Below, piece by piece: positions 1-8,707 of a DNA stretch of 64,000 nt; within the stretch, counting starts at the first letter, position 1; every line of letters begins with the position of its first letter. The stretch spans positions 1,178,001-1,242,000 of the forward strand of contig JAWKQB010000001.1 of the NCBI GenBank assembly GCA_041390365.1. The letters run 5' to 3'. The notes under the pieces were generated by a model. It did not search any database and was not told where the DNA came from. It worked only from the letters and a program-made list of their open reading frames with translations. The position numbers were made by a program, and so were the translations under genes. The DNA comes from Syntrophotaleaceae bacterium (GTDB lineage: Bacteria; Desulfobacterota; Desulfuromonadia; Desulfuromonadales; Syntrophotaleaceae).

Positions 1-297
1 CACCCCAATCTTCGCAAGACCGGGGGGAAAAAAATCTTCGAACTGCGCCCGAATATCGAATGGGACAAAGGCAGGGCTCTCTCCTGGATCATGCGGAAAC
101 TCGACCTCGACGGGGATGATGTCGTCCCTTTCTACATCGGCGACGATCTGACGGATGAAGATGCCTTTCGGGAACTGCAGGATCGCGGTATCACCATTCT
201 GGTGCGGGACGAACCCCGGACCTCCAATGCCCAGTATGTCATCGACAATACCGAGGAGGTCCGACAGTTACTGCATATGCTGGGGACCTTTCTTTGA
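1..297 (+). CDS. otsB: Trehalose-phosphatase, C-terminal part (cut by window edge)
   Basis: The frame is open from the first base of the window, so the gene starts upstream; about 98 residues are visible. They contain GDDLTDEDAF, the acidic C-terminal motif of HAD-type trehalose-6-phosphate phosphatases, preceded by a 'GK(K)IFELRP..WDKG.AL' segment that is also typical of OtsB. The enzyme would dephosphorylate trehalose-6-phosphate in the cytoplasm, giving the compatible solute trehalose. A trehalose-6-phosphate synthase (otsA) would be expected just upstream, or the visible part could be the phosphatase end of an OtsA-OtsB fusion; the window cannot tell these apart. Confidence 0.85.
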   Translation, partial: HPNLRKTGGKKIFELRPNIEWDKGRALSWIMRKLDLDGDDVVPFYIGDDLTDEDAFRELQDRGITILVRDEPRTSNAQYVIDNTEEVRQLLHMLGTFL

Positions 298-432
298 CGA
301 TCTCCGGGCGGATCCGGGAAAGACTTGCGCGGCATCGGAAAAGGTTCACAATCGACGGGGCAAAGTCGCCGAAATTGTTAATTTTAATGCCGAAAAGACC
401 TGGCCGGATCATCGTGGAAAGGAAGGGCTGAT

Positions 433-3189
433 TTGAAAGAGGAGAACGCGGAGGGACATCGCAGGCCGAAAAAGGGTGGGGATTCCAGGGAACACTGGTG
501 GGCTCTGGACGCCGGCGACGTCATGGCGCGTCTGGAGAGCAGCCTCGGGGGATTGACCCCCGAAGAGGCCGTAGCCCGGTTGGAGCGTTTCGGCCCCAAT
601 CGTCTGCCCCCTCCCCCCCGGAAAGGCCCCATCATTCGTTTTCTTCTGCATTTTCATAATCTTCTGATCTATGTCCTGCTCGTTTCCGCGGTGGTCACTT
701 TTTTGCTCGGAGACTGGTTCGACGCCCTGGTCATCCTGGGCGTCACCATCATCAACGCGTTGATCGGCTTCATTCAGGAGGGGAAGGCCGAGAAAGCGGT
801 GGACGCCATCCGCAACATACTGACCCAGGAGGCGACCGTCCTGCGGGGAGGGAAGCGTCAGATCGTTCCGGCCGAGGACCTGGTCCCGGGGGACGTCGTC
901 CTGCTGATATCCGGTGACAAGGTCCCTGCCGACCTTCGCCTGTTGAAGACCCGGGACCTGCGCATCGAAGAGGCGGCGCTGACGGGAGAGTCGGTAACCG
1001 CCGAAAAAAGAACGGATCCGGTTGCCCCGAAGGCTCCCCTGGGGGATCGTTACGGCATGGCCTACTCGGGAACCCTGGTGGTTTACGGGCAGGCAACGGG
1101 CATCGTAACCTCCACCGGGGAAACAACGGAGCTGGGCAAGGTCAATGCCCTCCTCAGCGGTGTGCAGACCCTGACCACCCGGTTGACCGAGCAGATCAAC
1201 GAATTCAGTCAATGGCTGACCGTGGCCATCCTGGTATTGGCGGTCGCCACCCTTGTCTTCGGACTGGTGGTGAGGGACTATTCCTTCGGCGCCATCTTTC
1301 TCGCCAGCGTCGCTCTGGCGGTCGCGGCCATCCCCGAGGGACTTCCCGCGATCATCACCATCACCCTCGCTCTGGGGATGCAGCGCATGGCCCGGCGCAG
1401 CGCCATTATCCGCCGGCTCCCGGCCGTGGAGACCCTCGGTTCCGTCACCGTAATCTGCACCGACAAGACCGGTACCCTCACCCGCAATGAAATGACCGTG
1501 ACCACGGTCATCACCAGGGAAGGGACCTACGCCGTCGAAGGGGTCGGCTACGAACCTCGAGGCGATTTCAACCTCGACGGGCGCAAAATCGTTCCGGATG
1601 AAGACCCCCTTCTGACGGACATGGCCCGCGCCGCCCTGCTGTGCAACGAAGGGGTGTTGCGGCCCGCCGAGGAAGGCGGCTGGGAGACGCAGGGGGACCC
1701 GACCGATATCGCCCTGCTCACCCTGGCGGGGAAGGCAGGTCTCGATTTCAACAGAACCGGTCGGGAGTATCCCCGCCTCGACGTCATCCCCTTTGAATCG
1801 GATCACAAGTTCATGGCGACCCTGAACAGTGTCCCGAAGGGTGCCGGGGTCGTCTACCTCAAGGGGGCCCCGGAGAGAGTGCTGGAACGGTGCGACCGTC
1901 AGGCCGCGGCCGGCAGCGACCTTCCCCTCGACATCCCCTTCTGGCGGGAAAAGATTGAGGAGATCGCCCGGCGGGGGGAGCGAACCCTGGCCCTGGCCCG
2001 TTTATCTTTCGATGAGCGAAAGGAGCTTTCCTTCGAGGATGTGCAGGGTGGATTGACCCTTCTGGGTTTTCTCGGCATCATCGATCCCCCCCGGGAAGAG
2101 GCCTCCGCTTCCGTCGCCCAGTGCCGCGATGCCGGTATCCGGGTCAAGATGATTACCGGCGATCACGCTCTGACGGCCGCTGCTATCGGCGAGAGGATGG
2201 GATTGGGGGGACCCGAGCCGGTGACCGGCGAGGAACTCTCGGAAGCGGAGGAAGGCGACATACGCCTGCTGGTTCAGCGCAGCGACATCTTTGCCCGGGT
2301 CAGCCCCGAGCATAAGTTGCGCCTGGTTCAGGCCCTTCAATCCAACGGGGAGGTGGTGGCGATGACCGGTGACGGCGTCAATGATGCTCCGGCTCTCAAA
2401 CGGGCCGATGTCGGCATCGCCATGGGACTGAAAGGGACGGAGGCGGCCAAGGAGGCGGCGGAGATGGTCCTGGCCGACGACAACTTCGCTACCATCGCTC
2501 ACGCCGTGGAGGAGGGGCGCGCCGTTTACGACAACGTCAAGAAGGCCCTCGCCTTCGTTCTCCCCACCAACGGCGCTCTCGCAGGCATCGTCATCACCGG
2601 GGTCCTCGCCGGGGAAGCGCTGCCCATAACCGCTCTGCAGATCCTCTGGATCAACATGGTGTCCGCCGTCACCCTCGGCCTGGCCCTGGCGTTCGAGCCT
2701 CCGGAGTCGGAAGTGATGAGGCGGCCCCCGCGGGATCCCCAGGAGGCTCTCCTCACCCCTTTCATGATCTGGCGCATCGGCTTCACCTCCCTCATCATGG
2801 TCATCGGCACCTTCGGCCTCTTCCTCTGGGATACCATCCACGGGGCTCCCCTGGAAATCGCCAGGACGACGGCGGTGAATACCCTCATCTTCTTCCAGAT
2901 CTTCTATCTGCTCAACGCGCGCTACATGAAGGCTTCGGTCCTGAATCTCAAAGGGATTACCGGCAACCGTTACGTGCTGGGCTCCATCGCCCTCATCCTC
3001 ATTCTGCAGGTGCTTTTCACCTATGTTCCTATCATGCAGCGCCTTTTCGGCACGGCCGCAATTCCGGCCGAGGAATGGCTGCGCCTGATTGCCTTCACCT
3101 TCTCCATCTTCATCCTTGTCGAGCTCGAAAAACTTCTGTTCCGGATTTGGGAACGACGCAGGCGAATGGGTGAAGCCCTTCGCCACTGA
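433..3189 (+). CDS. P-type cation-transporting ATPase (Ca2+/cation, P2-like)
   Basis: A full-length 918-residue P-type ATPase. It starts at TTG, preceded by GGAAAGGAAGG. An N-terminal cation-ATPase domain is followed by paired membrane helices, the actuator loop TGES (residues 184-187), the phosphorylation motif DKTGTLT with acceptor D344, KGAPE in the nucleotide-binding domain, and TGDGVNDAP (645 onward) in the hinge. The M4 helix carries PEGLP, as in SERCA/PMR1-type Ca2+ pumps, and the M6 helix reads NMVSAVTLGLALAFEP. The substrate is probably Ca2+ or another light cation; heavy-metal pumps are excluded by the lack of CPC and N-terminal metal-binding domains. It stands alone between the otsB tail and a convergent kinase gene. 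Confidence 0.93.
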   Translation: MKEENAEGHRRPKKGGDSREHWWALDAGDVMARLESSLGGLTPEEAVARLERFGPNRLPPPPRKGPIIRFLLHFHNLLIYVLLVSAVVTFLLGDWFDALVILGVTIINALIGFIQEGKAEKAVDAIRNILTQEATVLRGGKRQIVPAEDLVPGDVVLLISGDKVPADLRLLKTRDLRIEEAALTGESVTAEKRTDPVAPKAPLGDRYGMAYSGTLVVYGQATGIVTSTGETTELGKVNALLSGVQTLTTRLTEQINEFSQWLTVAILVLAVATLVFGLVVRDYSFGAIFLASVALAVAAIPEGLPAIITITLALGMQRMARRSAIIRRLPAVETLGSVTVICTDKTGTLTRNEMTVTTVITREGTYAVEGVGYEPRGDFNLDGRKIVPDEDPLLTDMARAALLCNEGVLRPAEEGGWETQGDPTDIALLTLAGKAGLDFNRTGREYPRLDVIPFESDHKFMATLNSVPKGAGVVYLKGAPERVLERCDRQAAAGSDLPLDIPFWREKIEEIARRGERTLALARLSFDERKELSFEDVQGGLTLLGFLGIIDPPREEASASVAQCRDAGIRVKMITGDHALTAAAIGERMGLGGPEPVTGEELSEAEEGDIRLLVQRSDIFARVSPEHKLRLVQALQSNGEVVAMTGDGVNDAPALKRADVGIAMGLKGTEAAKEAAEMVLADDNFATIAHAVEEGRAVYDNVKKALAFVLPTNGALAGIVITGVLAGEALPITALQILWINMVSAVTLGLALAFEPPESEVMRRPPRDPQEALLTPFMIWRIGFTSLIMVIGTFGLFLWDTIHGAPLEIARTTAVNTLIFFQIFYLLNARYMKASVLNLKGITGNRYVLGSIALILILQVLFTYVPIMQRLFGTAAIPAEEWLRLIAFTFSIFILVELEKLLFRIWERRRRMGEALRH

Positions 3190-3220
3190 TGCCCGGGTGC
3201 TAAACCGGGGTCGCTATGGT

Positions 3221-4147
3221 TTAAATCTGTTCCACATTGACCCGATCGAGGAGTTCGTTGAAATCCTCGGCCGTGCACAGGGCCGTACCTGGTCGCATGA
3301 CCGTTGCCGCTCCCGCCGCCACGGCACAGGCCAGCGATCTGTCCGGCTGGAGGTTTTTCACCCGGCCATAGACAAAACCCGCCACGGAGGAATCCCCAGC
3401 CCCGATGGTGTTGACGATCTCCACCTCGGGGGGAACCGCCTTGAAAGCCGTATCGTCGCTGATCAGCAGCATGCCCCTGGCGCCCATGGACACGAGGACG
3501 GTATTGATCCCACGTTTCTGCACATCCCGGGCCGCCTGCAGGATGTCCTCCAGGGTTTCCAAAGAGCGGTCCACGAGTCTTTCCAGTTCATGCAGGTTGG
3601 GTTTGATGATGTCCGGTTTTCCGCGAATGCCGAGCTTGAGTGCCTCGCCGTCGGTGTCGAGAACCACGGTTGCACCTTTGTGCTTGGCAATATCGATGAT
3701 CCGGCGATAGATTTCAGGGTTGATCATGCGGGGCAGACTGCCGCTGATGACCACGAGGTCCGGCTGAGTCAGGTCTTCGATTTTGCGCATCAGGTTCATC
3801 AGCTCATAGGGTTGAATCTCCGGCCCTTCCGCATTGAAGATGAGCTGTTTGCCCGCATCCGCGTCATTGATGATAATGTTGGTTCGGGTCTCTCCGGCGA
3901 TGCGGACAAAATCGCAGGCAATCCCTTCGTTCAGAAGACGCCCCTCCAGTTCGTCCCCGGTAAAACCTCCGACGAAACCGAGCGCCTTGTTGGCGATCCC
4001 CAGACTGGTCAGCACGCGAGAGACATCTATCCCTTTCCCGCCCGAATAGCGGTTTTCCTTCAAAATACGATTCGAATCATCGGGTCGTATCGACTTAACC
4101 CACAATGTTCGATCCAGTGCGGGGTTCAATGTCACTGTTTCGACCAT
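3221..4147 (-). CDS. pfkB: PfkB-family hexose-phosphate kinase (1-phosphofructokinase / 6-phosphofructokinase II type)
   Basis: A 308-residue ribokinase-fold kinase. The N-terminus 'TLNPALDRTLWV' and the GGKGIDVSRVL segment (about residues 37-47) are the substrate-side signature of the 1-phosphofructokinase/tagatose-6-phosphate kinase/PfkB subgroup. The C-terminal NTIGAGDSSVAGF holds the anion hole and catalytic Asp. It would phosphorylate a fructose phosphate with ATP. It starts at ATG behind GGGAGGTATCC. It converges on the ATPase gene with about 30 bp between the stops. The family cannot be resolved to one substrate from sequence alone. A second, unrelated phosphofructokinase lies at 40458-41657. 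Confidence 0.87.
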   Translation of the reverse strand: MVETVTLNPALDRTLWVKSIRPDDSNRILKENRYSGGKGIDVSRVLTSLGIANKALGFVGGFTGDELEGRLLNEGIACDFVRIAGETRTNIIINDADAGKQLIFNAEGPEIQPYELMNLMRKIEDLTQPDLVVISGSLPRMINPEIYRRIIDIAKHKGATVVLDTDGEALKLGIRGKPDIIKPNLHELERLVDRSLETLEDILQAARDVQKRGINTVLVSMGARGMLLISDDTAFKAVPPEVEIVNTIGAGDSSVAGFVYGRVKNLQPDRSLACAVAAGAATVMRPGTALCTAEDFNELLDRVNVEQI

Positions 4148-4440
4148 GGATACCTCCCTTGCCTTTGATCCTCTTCAGTGGACTGCTTTACCGGATTAAC
4201 AGTATAGCATGGCAAATGAATCAAGCCCTTCGGCCGGTCAAGTTGACATCCGCAAGCCAACGGGGACAATGGTAGTAAGTTTTTGGTCCTCCCAGCACTG
4301 AAAAGACTGAATAAAACCGGAATCGGACCACTCCTGGTGGTGAACTTGGCCATACTTCTCAGACATCCCTGACTCTGTGTCCATTCACAGGGAAACGGGT
4401 GAAAAGGCTATCTGAAACAGATGGTTGTAAAGGATAAGGT
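4148..4440. other. Intergenic region between divergent pfkB-type and permease genes
   Basis: About 290 bp with no credible gene. On the minus strand a TATACT element (4201-4206 on the plus strand) lies about 55 bp upstream of the kinase start and could be its -10 box, but no good -35 box is spaced from it. A 73-codon minus-strand frame that overlaps the kinase start has no family features and is not accepted. No repeat or RNA motif was recognised. Confidence 0.4.
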
Positions 4441-5529
4441 GTGAACAGGAATCTCTTTGGCACTATGCTGGCGTTAATTGCCCTGCTTCTCTATCTTGCG
4501 GCCGTCATAGCCATACTGTTTCCGTTTCTGCAGGCTCTGCTCTGGGCAGGCATCATCGCCCTGATGACCTATCCCCTCTACGATCGTCTCTACCTGGCCG
4601 TCAACAGGCGCAGAAATCTGGCGTCTTCCCTGATGACCCTCGGGGTCATTCTGGTCCTTGTCCTGCCGGTCGTTGCCCTGATTGTCTATTTTGCCACCCA
4701 AGGCCAGGACTTCTATGAAAATATGGAACCCGCATTATTCAATGATCCTGCAAGCATCTGGCACCAGATTAAAAAATTTCCTCCGGTGAATCTGCTGATC
4801 AATATCCTGAATCCAATTTTCGCCCGTTTCGAGATCAATCTTCAGGAAACTTTCAGGGTCGCCCTCCAGCAATCCATGGATGTTCTGGTCAACTTTTCAA
4901 CGGCGGTGGTGAAAAAGTCCTTCTCCTTCGCGTTGGAACTGGTCATCATGGCCGTCGCCCTGTTCTTCATATATCGGGACGGGGAAAATTTCGCCCAAAG
5001 GATCCTGGACCTGATCCCGCTCAGATCGGAAATCAAGGGTTTGTTGATTCAGAGGGTCAAGGAGGTTGTCACCAAAATTCTTTCCGGTCTCCTTTTCGCC
5101 TGTTTCATTCAGGGAATTCTGGCGACCCTGGGATACCTGCTGGTTGGGCTCCCCGTCCCCGTGCTCCTGGGCATCGCAACGGCGATTGCAGCCCTGATCC
5201 CGTTAGTGGGGACCACTCTGGTCTGGGTTCCGGCAGCGCTGATCCTGGTATTGCAGGGCGATTACTTCAGGGGACTGATTTTGCTCGTCTGGGGCGCAGC
5301 GCTGATCTCCCCTTCGGACAACCTGATCCGCGCCCTGTCCATGAGCGGCAGGGCCGGTACCATCTATATCTCGCCTCTGGTCATCATCCTCGGGCTGCTC
5401 GGCGGCATGGCGGTTTTCGGTTTTATCGGAATCGTACTCGGACCGCTTGTCCTGTCCCTGTTCCTCTCCGTAATGGAGCTGTTCACCAGTCATCCCTTAC
5501 AGACTTCCGAAGACGTCGATGCCCAATGA
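4441..5529 (+). CDS. AI-2E family transporter (PerM/YdiK-like permease)
   Basis: A 362-residue integral membrane protein starting at GTG behind AAAGGATAAGGT. Hydrophobic segments fill the N-terminal about 80 residues, then comes a polar stretch (about 85-145), then at least five more helices. The late section 'GLPVPVLLGIATAIAALIPLVGTTLVWVP' and the closing 'GPLVLSL' segment are family hallmarks (the long segment is described here only in part). Members export small molecules or act as Na+/H+ antiporters; the substrate is not predictable. Its stop codon overlaps the start of the downstream phospholipase D/VTT gene (ATGA), so the two are probably co-translated. Confidence 0.85.
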   Translation: MNRNLFGTMLALIALLLYLAAVIAILFPFLQALLWAGIIALMTYPLYDRLYLAVNRRRNLASSLMTLGVILVLVLPVVALIVYFATQGQDFYENMEPALFNDPASIWHQIKKFPPVNLLINILNPIFARFEINLQETFRVALQQSMDVLVNFSTAVVKKSFSFALELVIMAVALFFIYRDGENFAQRILDLIPLRSEIKGLLIQRVKEVVTKILSGLLFACFIQGILATLGYLLVGLPVPVLLGIATAIAALIPLVGTTLVWVPAALILVLQGDYFRGLILLVWGAALISPSDNLIRALSMSGRAGTIYISPLVIILGLLGGMAVFGFIGIVLGPLVLSLFLSVMELFTSHPLQTSEDVDAQ

Positions 5530-7643
5530 AAAAGATTTTACGTCCCGGAGATAACTGCTGGTGTCTGGCCCATGCCGAGAGGGTGGCCTTTCTGGTGGAT
5601 GGAGAGGCGATCTTCTCGGCCTTCGAAAAGGCCGCCGCTCAAGCCCGCCGTTCCCTGCTGATCGTCGGTTGGGATATCGACAGCCGCGTCAAACTTAAAC
5701 GCTCTTCCTCTGACGAATGTAGCGTAACCATCGGATCTTTTCTGGAAAACCTGGTCATCCGAAATCCGGAACTCGAAATCCATATTCTGATCTGGGACTA
5801 TCCTGTCATCTACGCTCTGGATCGGGAACCTTTGCCGATCTTCAACCTCGACTGGAAAACCCATCGCCGGATCCACCTGTCCCTCGACAGCCAGCACCCC
5901 ATCGGCGCCTGCCATCATCAGAAAATCGTGGTGGTGGACGATGGTCTGGCCCTGGCCGGAGGGTTCGATCTGTCCAACCGTCGCTGGGACACCCCGCAGC
6001 ATCATCCTGACGATCCCCAAAGGATCGATCCTCTCGGCAAACCCTACCCACCCTTTCATGACGTACAGGCGCTGGTTCAAGGTCCGATCGCCGGAAAGCT
6101 GGGCGAGCTGGCCAGAGAGAGATGGTTTCGGGCCACGGGAAGCAGACTCCCAACGCCCGAAGGCAGGAGAGGGATTGAGTGGCCCGAAAGCGTGGCGGTC
6201 GACATGACGAACATTGCCATCGGCATTGTCAGAACCGAACCCGCCTTCAAGAATCGGACGGAAGTCAGGGAGGTGCAGCGTCTTTTTATCCAATCCATTG
6301 CCGCTGCCGAAAAATACATTTATATCGAAAATCAGTACCTGACGTCCCGGGTCTTACTTGAAGCCCTGCTGAACAGGCTGGGAGGAAAGAGCGGACCTGA
6401 AATCATCATCATCCTGCCCAAAAGCAACACCGGATGGCTGGAGGAAAACACCATGGGTCAGCTTCGCAGGGTGGTCCTGCAGTCCCTGGCCAAGGCGGAC
6501 GACCAGGGACGGCTGGGCATCTTCTGCCCCGTTGTCGGGGCATCGGGACGGCAAACAGAATCCGAAGTCAGGATTCATTCGAAAGTCATGATTGCAGACG
6601 ATACCTTCGTCCGGATCGGATCGGCCAATCTCAACAATCGCTCCATGGGTCTGGATACCGAATGCGATCTGGCACTGGAAACGGCACCGGGCGAATCGGA
6701 AGCCATCGGGGTTATCGGCTTTCGCAACCGATTGCTGGGAGAACACCTCGGAGTCTCACCGGAGGAGGTCGGTAAGGCGATCGCCGACCAGAGGTCTCTC
6801 CTGAAAGCCATAAACCTGCTGAATGTGAAGGATCACTGTCTGGAGAACCTGATCTCCCCGCAGATTCTTGAAGAGACATTCACAACAAAGGAGATAGCGC
6901 TCATCGATCCGGAACAGCCGATCAAACTGGATCTAATGATGGACCAGATGGTGGTGCCGGCGCAGGATGCAGCCGAAAATTCCCGTTCGGCCAAGCGCAA
7001 ACTGGTCTTTTTCGCTCTGGCGGTTCTGTTGCTGCTCTCCTTGTGGCGCTTCACACCTCTCAAGGAATACCTCGATACCGAGACTCTTACCTTCTTGGCG
7101 ATATCTGTCCGGCAAAGCCCTCTGGCCTGGTTGTATGTTTTTTTTGCATACGTCGTCGGCGGCCTTCTGTTTTTTCCGGTGACCGTTCTTATCGTTGTCA
7201 CTTCGGCCCTGTTTTCGCCTCTTTCCGGTTTTTTCTTCAGTCTGGCGGGCTGTCTGGGCAGTGCCGCCCTCACCTTCGCCATCGGCCACTGGATGGGCCG
7301 GGATACCATTCGACATTTTGCCGGGGGCCGTCTGAACAGGATCAGCAAGCAGATCGCCCGCAAGGGCATCCTCGCCATCGGCGCCGTGCGCCTGGTCCCC
7401 ATCGCTCCCTTCACCCTCGTCAACCTGGTAGCCGGAGCGTCTCATATCCGCTTCAGAGATTTTTTTCTGGGGACTCTGGCTGGAATGGTGCCGGGGATCG
7501 CGGGTTTGACCATTGTAACGGATCGCATCAGGGCTTTCCTGTCGGAACCAGGCCTGTGGAATACGCTGTTGCTGGTGGCGCTGTTGCTGCTGGTGGGCGC
7601 GGGAGGTTATTTTCTGAAGAAAAGACTCAGCCGGCAGGAGTAA
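5526..7643 (+). CDS. Phospholipase D-like protein fused to a C-terminal VTT/DedA-type membrane domain
   Basis: A 705-residue two-part protein. The N-terminal about 430 residues have two HKD motifs of the PLD superfamily: H131-x-K133-x4-D138 in HHQKIVVVDD and H351-x-K353-x4-D358 in IHSKVMIADD, each followed by a G-(G/S)-x-(N/D) element. Residues about 490-705 hold several membrane helices, with VGGLLFFPVTVLI and GAVRLVPIAPFTLVNLVAGA typical of the VTT (TVP38/TMEM64/SNARE-associated) domain. The likely role is phosphatidyl transfer or hydrolysis at the membrane, for example cardiolipin-type chemistry, with the VTT part perhaps moving lipids across the bilayer. It overlaps the AI-2E permease gene by 4 bp. 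Confidence 0.88.
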   Translation: MKKILRPGDNCWCLAHAERVAFLVDGEAIFSAFEKAAAQARRSLLIVGWDIDSRVKLKRSSSDECSVTIGSFLENLVIRNPELEIHILIWDYPVIYALDREPLPIFNLDWKTHRRIHLSLDSQHPIGACHHQKIVVVDDGLALAGGFDLSNRRWDTPQHHPDDPQRIDPLGKPYPPFHDVQALVQGPIAGKLGELARERWFRATGSRLPTPEGRRGIEWPESVAVDMTNIAIGIVRTEPAFKNRTEVREVQRLFIQSIAAAEKYIYIENQYLTSRVLLEALLNRLGGKSGPEIIIILPKSNTGWLEENTMGQLRRVVLQSLAKADDQGRLGIFCPVVGASGRQTESEVRIHSKVMIADDTFVRIGSANLNNRSMGLDTECDLALETAPGESEAIGVIGFRNRLLGEHLGVSPEEVGKAIADQRSLLKAINLLNVKDHCLENLISPQILEETFTTKEIALIDPEQPIKLDLMMDQMVVPAQDAAENSRSAKRKLVFFALAVLLLLSLWRFTPLKEYLDTETLTFLAISVRQSPLAWLYVFFAYVVGGLLFFPVTVLIVVTSALFSPLSGFFFSLAGCLGSAALTFAIGHWMGRDTIRHFAGGRLNRISKQIARKGILAIGAVRLVPIAPFTLVNLVAGASHIRFRDFFLGTLAGMVPGIAGLTIVTDRIRAFLSEPGLWNTLLLVALLLLVGAGGYFLKKRLSRQE

Positions 7644-7690
7644 AATTAGAGGTAAATATTGGAGTTGAAACAGAAATCCCCGGCCCCCTT

Positions 7691-7957
7691 CTATTTGAGC
7701 TGGCTGTCCTTGCTGCCCCGTCGATTATAAGCCGAAACGGTTTTCTGCCTCTTTTCGAGCTCCGATTGACACCTGATACAAAGGCGAACGCCGGGAACAG
7801 CCTTGCGTCGCGCCTCGGGGATCTCCGTCTCGCAATCTTCGCAATGGGTTGCACTCTCGCCGGCGGGCAGCCGGCTTCGAGCCCGTTCCACCGCCTCCTC
7901 AACCGTAGCGTCTATCTGATCCTGAACGGCACCATCCCGAGACCAACCGACCGCCAT
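7691..7957 (-). CDS. ybiI: YbiI-like DksA/TraR-type C4 zinc-finger protein
   Basis: An 88-residue protein starting 'MAVGWSRDGAVQDQID'. It has one C4 zinc finger (CEDC ... CIRC), the box PEARRKAVPGVRLC, and the ending YNRRGSKDSQL, all strongly like Escherichia coli YbiI. The start at 7957 is chosen because AAGGAGA sits 6 nt upstream and the length then matches the family; a 16-codon upstream extension in the same frame has no family counterpart. Members are related to the RNA polymerase regulators DksA/TraR but lack the long coiled coil, so the function is uncertain. The remnant of a second copy lies near 14950-15045. Confidence 0.85.
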   Translation of the reverse strand: MAVGWSRDGAVQDQIDATVEEAVERARSRLPAGESATHCEDCETEIPEARRKAVPGVRLCIRCQSELEKRQKTVSAYNRRGSKDSQLK

Positions 7958-8066
7958 ATGTTCTCCTTCGCTCTGGTATCCTCCTGCATAAGTATATAGC
8001 AAAGATCCTGTTCCGATCTACGCTCTCAAAAGGGCAATCATAATTTCTGCCCCGGTTGGGCCTTTT

Positions 8067-8091
8067 AAAATTACAAAATTAGTAATTTTTT
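8067..8091. terminator. AT-rich inverted repeat with T tract
   Basis: AAAATTAC (8067-8074) pairs with GTAATTTT (8082-8089) around a 7-nt loop, with T residues following on the plus strand. It lies in the 258-bp non-coding gap between the ybiI-like gene and the nuclease gene. It resembles a weak bidirectional terminator, but it could be an operator or chance AT-rich symmetry. Nothing else was recognised in this gap. Confidence 0.3.
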
Positions 8092-8215
8092 CATATACCC
8101 TCTTCCCCAAAACTGATAATTACTGCCCGACTTGAATCCAGTCTCGATCCCACGGAATCGAGGGTTCGTGAGAGGATTTCGCCGCAAACAGAAATTACCT
8201 TTTTGTATAGACCGC

Positions 8216-8650
8216 ATGCGACATCCACGATTTTTCTTCCTTGCCGTCCTCCTGTTTCTGGCAACAACCGCTGTTGCCAGTCCGTTAATATATGGAGAAG
8301 CCACTGTTTCAGAAGTTACGAGCATCTACGACGGAGACACCTTCCGCTGTAACATCTCAGGCTATCCGCCGATCATCGGCGAACGGATTGCGGTTCGAAT
8401 CAATGGCATCGATACGCCCGAACTGAGAGATAACCACCCACGGGTAAAAGCGCTTGCTCGAAAGTCCAAACAGTACACGGTTCAGCGTCTGAGGGAAGGC
8501 CGTCATATTGTTTTAAGGAATATGCAGCGGGGAAAGTATTTCCGAATTGTAGCCGATGTCTACGTTGACGGCGGCAACCTTGGACAGGAACTGATCGTCC
8601 GGGGACTGGCCAAACCGTATGACGGAGGGAAGAAAACAGAATGGGAGTAA
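8216..8650 (+). CDS. Secreted thermonuclease-like (SNase family) protein
   Basis: A 144-residue protein. From the ATG at 8216 it has a clear signal peptide (Arg-containing n-region, FFFLAVLLFLATTAVA core, Ala-Ser cleavage area). The mature part has the SNase/OB-fold pattern: SIYDGDTFRC, then RINGIDTPEL with the catalytic Arg and Glu, then YFRIVADVYVDG, which places the third catalytic Arg, and LIVRGLAKPY. It would cleave nucleic acids, or bind them, in the periplasm or outside. The frame stays open to a TTG at 8132, but that adds 28 residues in front of a perfect signal peptide, so the later start is preferred despite a poor ribosome binding site. It ends about 60 bp before the GC-rich cassette. 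Confidence 0.8.
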   Translation: MRHPRFFFLAVLLFLATTAVASPLIYGEATVSEVTSIYDGDTFRCNISGYPPIIGERIAVRINGIDTPELRDNHPRVKALARKSKQYTVQRLREGRHIVLRNMQRGKYFRIVADVYVDGGNLGQELIVRGLAKPYDGGKKTEWE

Positions 8651-8707
8651 AGGGATCAGGTTCACTGGCCGATCTTGATAGAATGGACCGCAGGTTTGAA
8701 GAGGGCG

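Noticed and set aside
409..3186. Long minus-strand frames (465 and 394 codons) opposite the P-type ATPase
   Set aside because: Antisense shadows of a gene with every P-type ATPase motif; their translations are low-complexity Gly/Asp/His-rich and match no family.
4132..4353. 73-codon minus-strand frame upstream of the pfkB-type gene
   Set aside because: Overlaps the kinase start and has no domain; likely chance.
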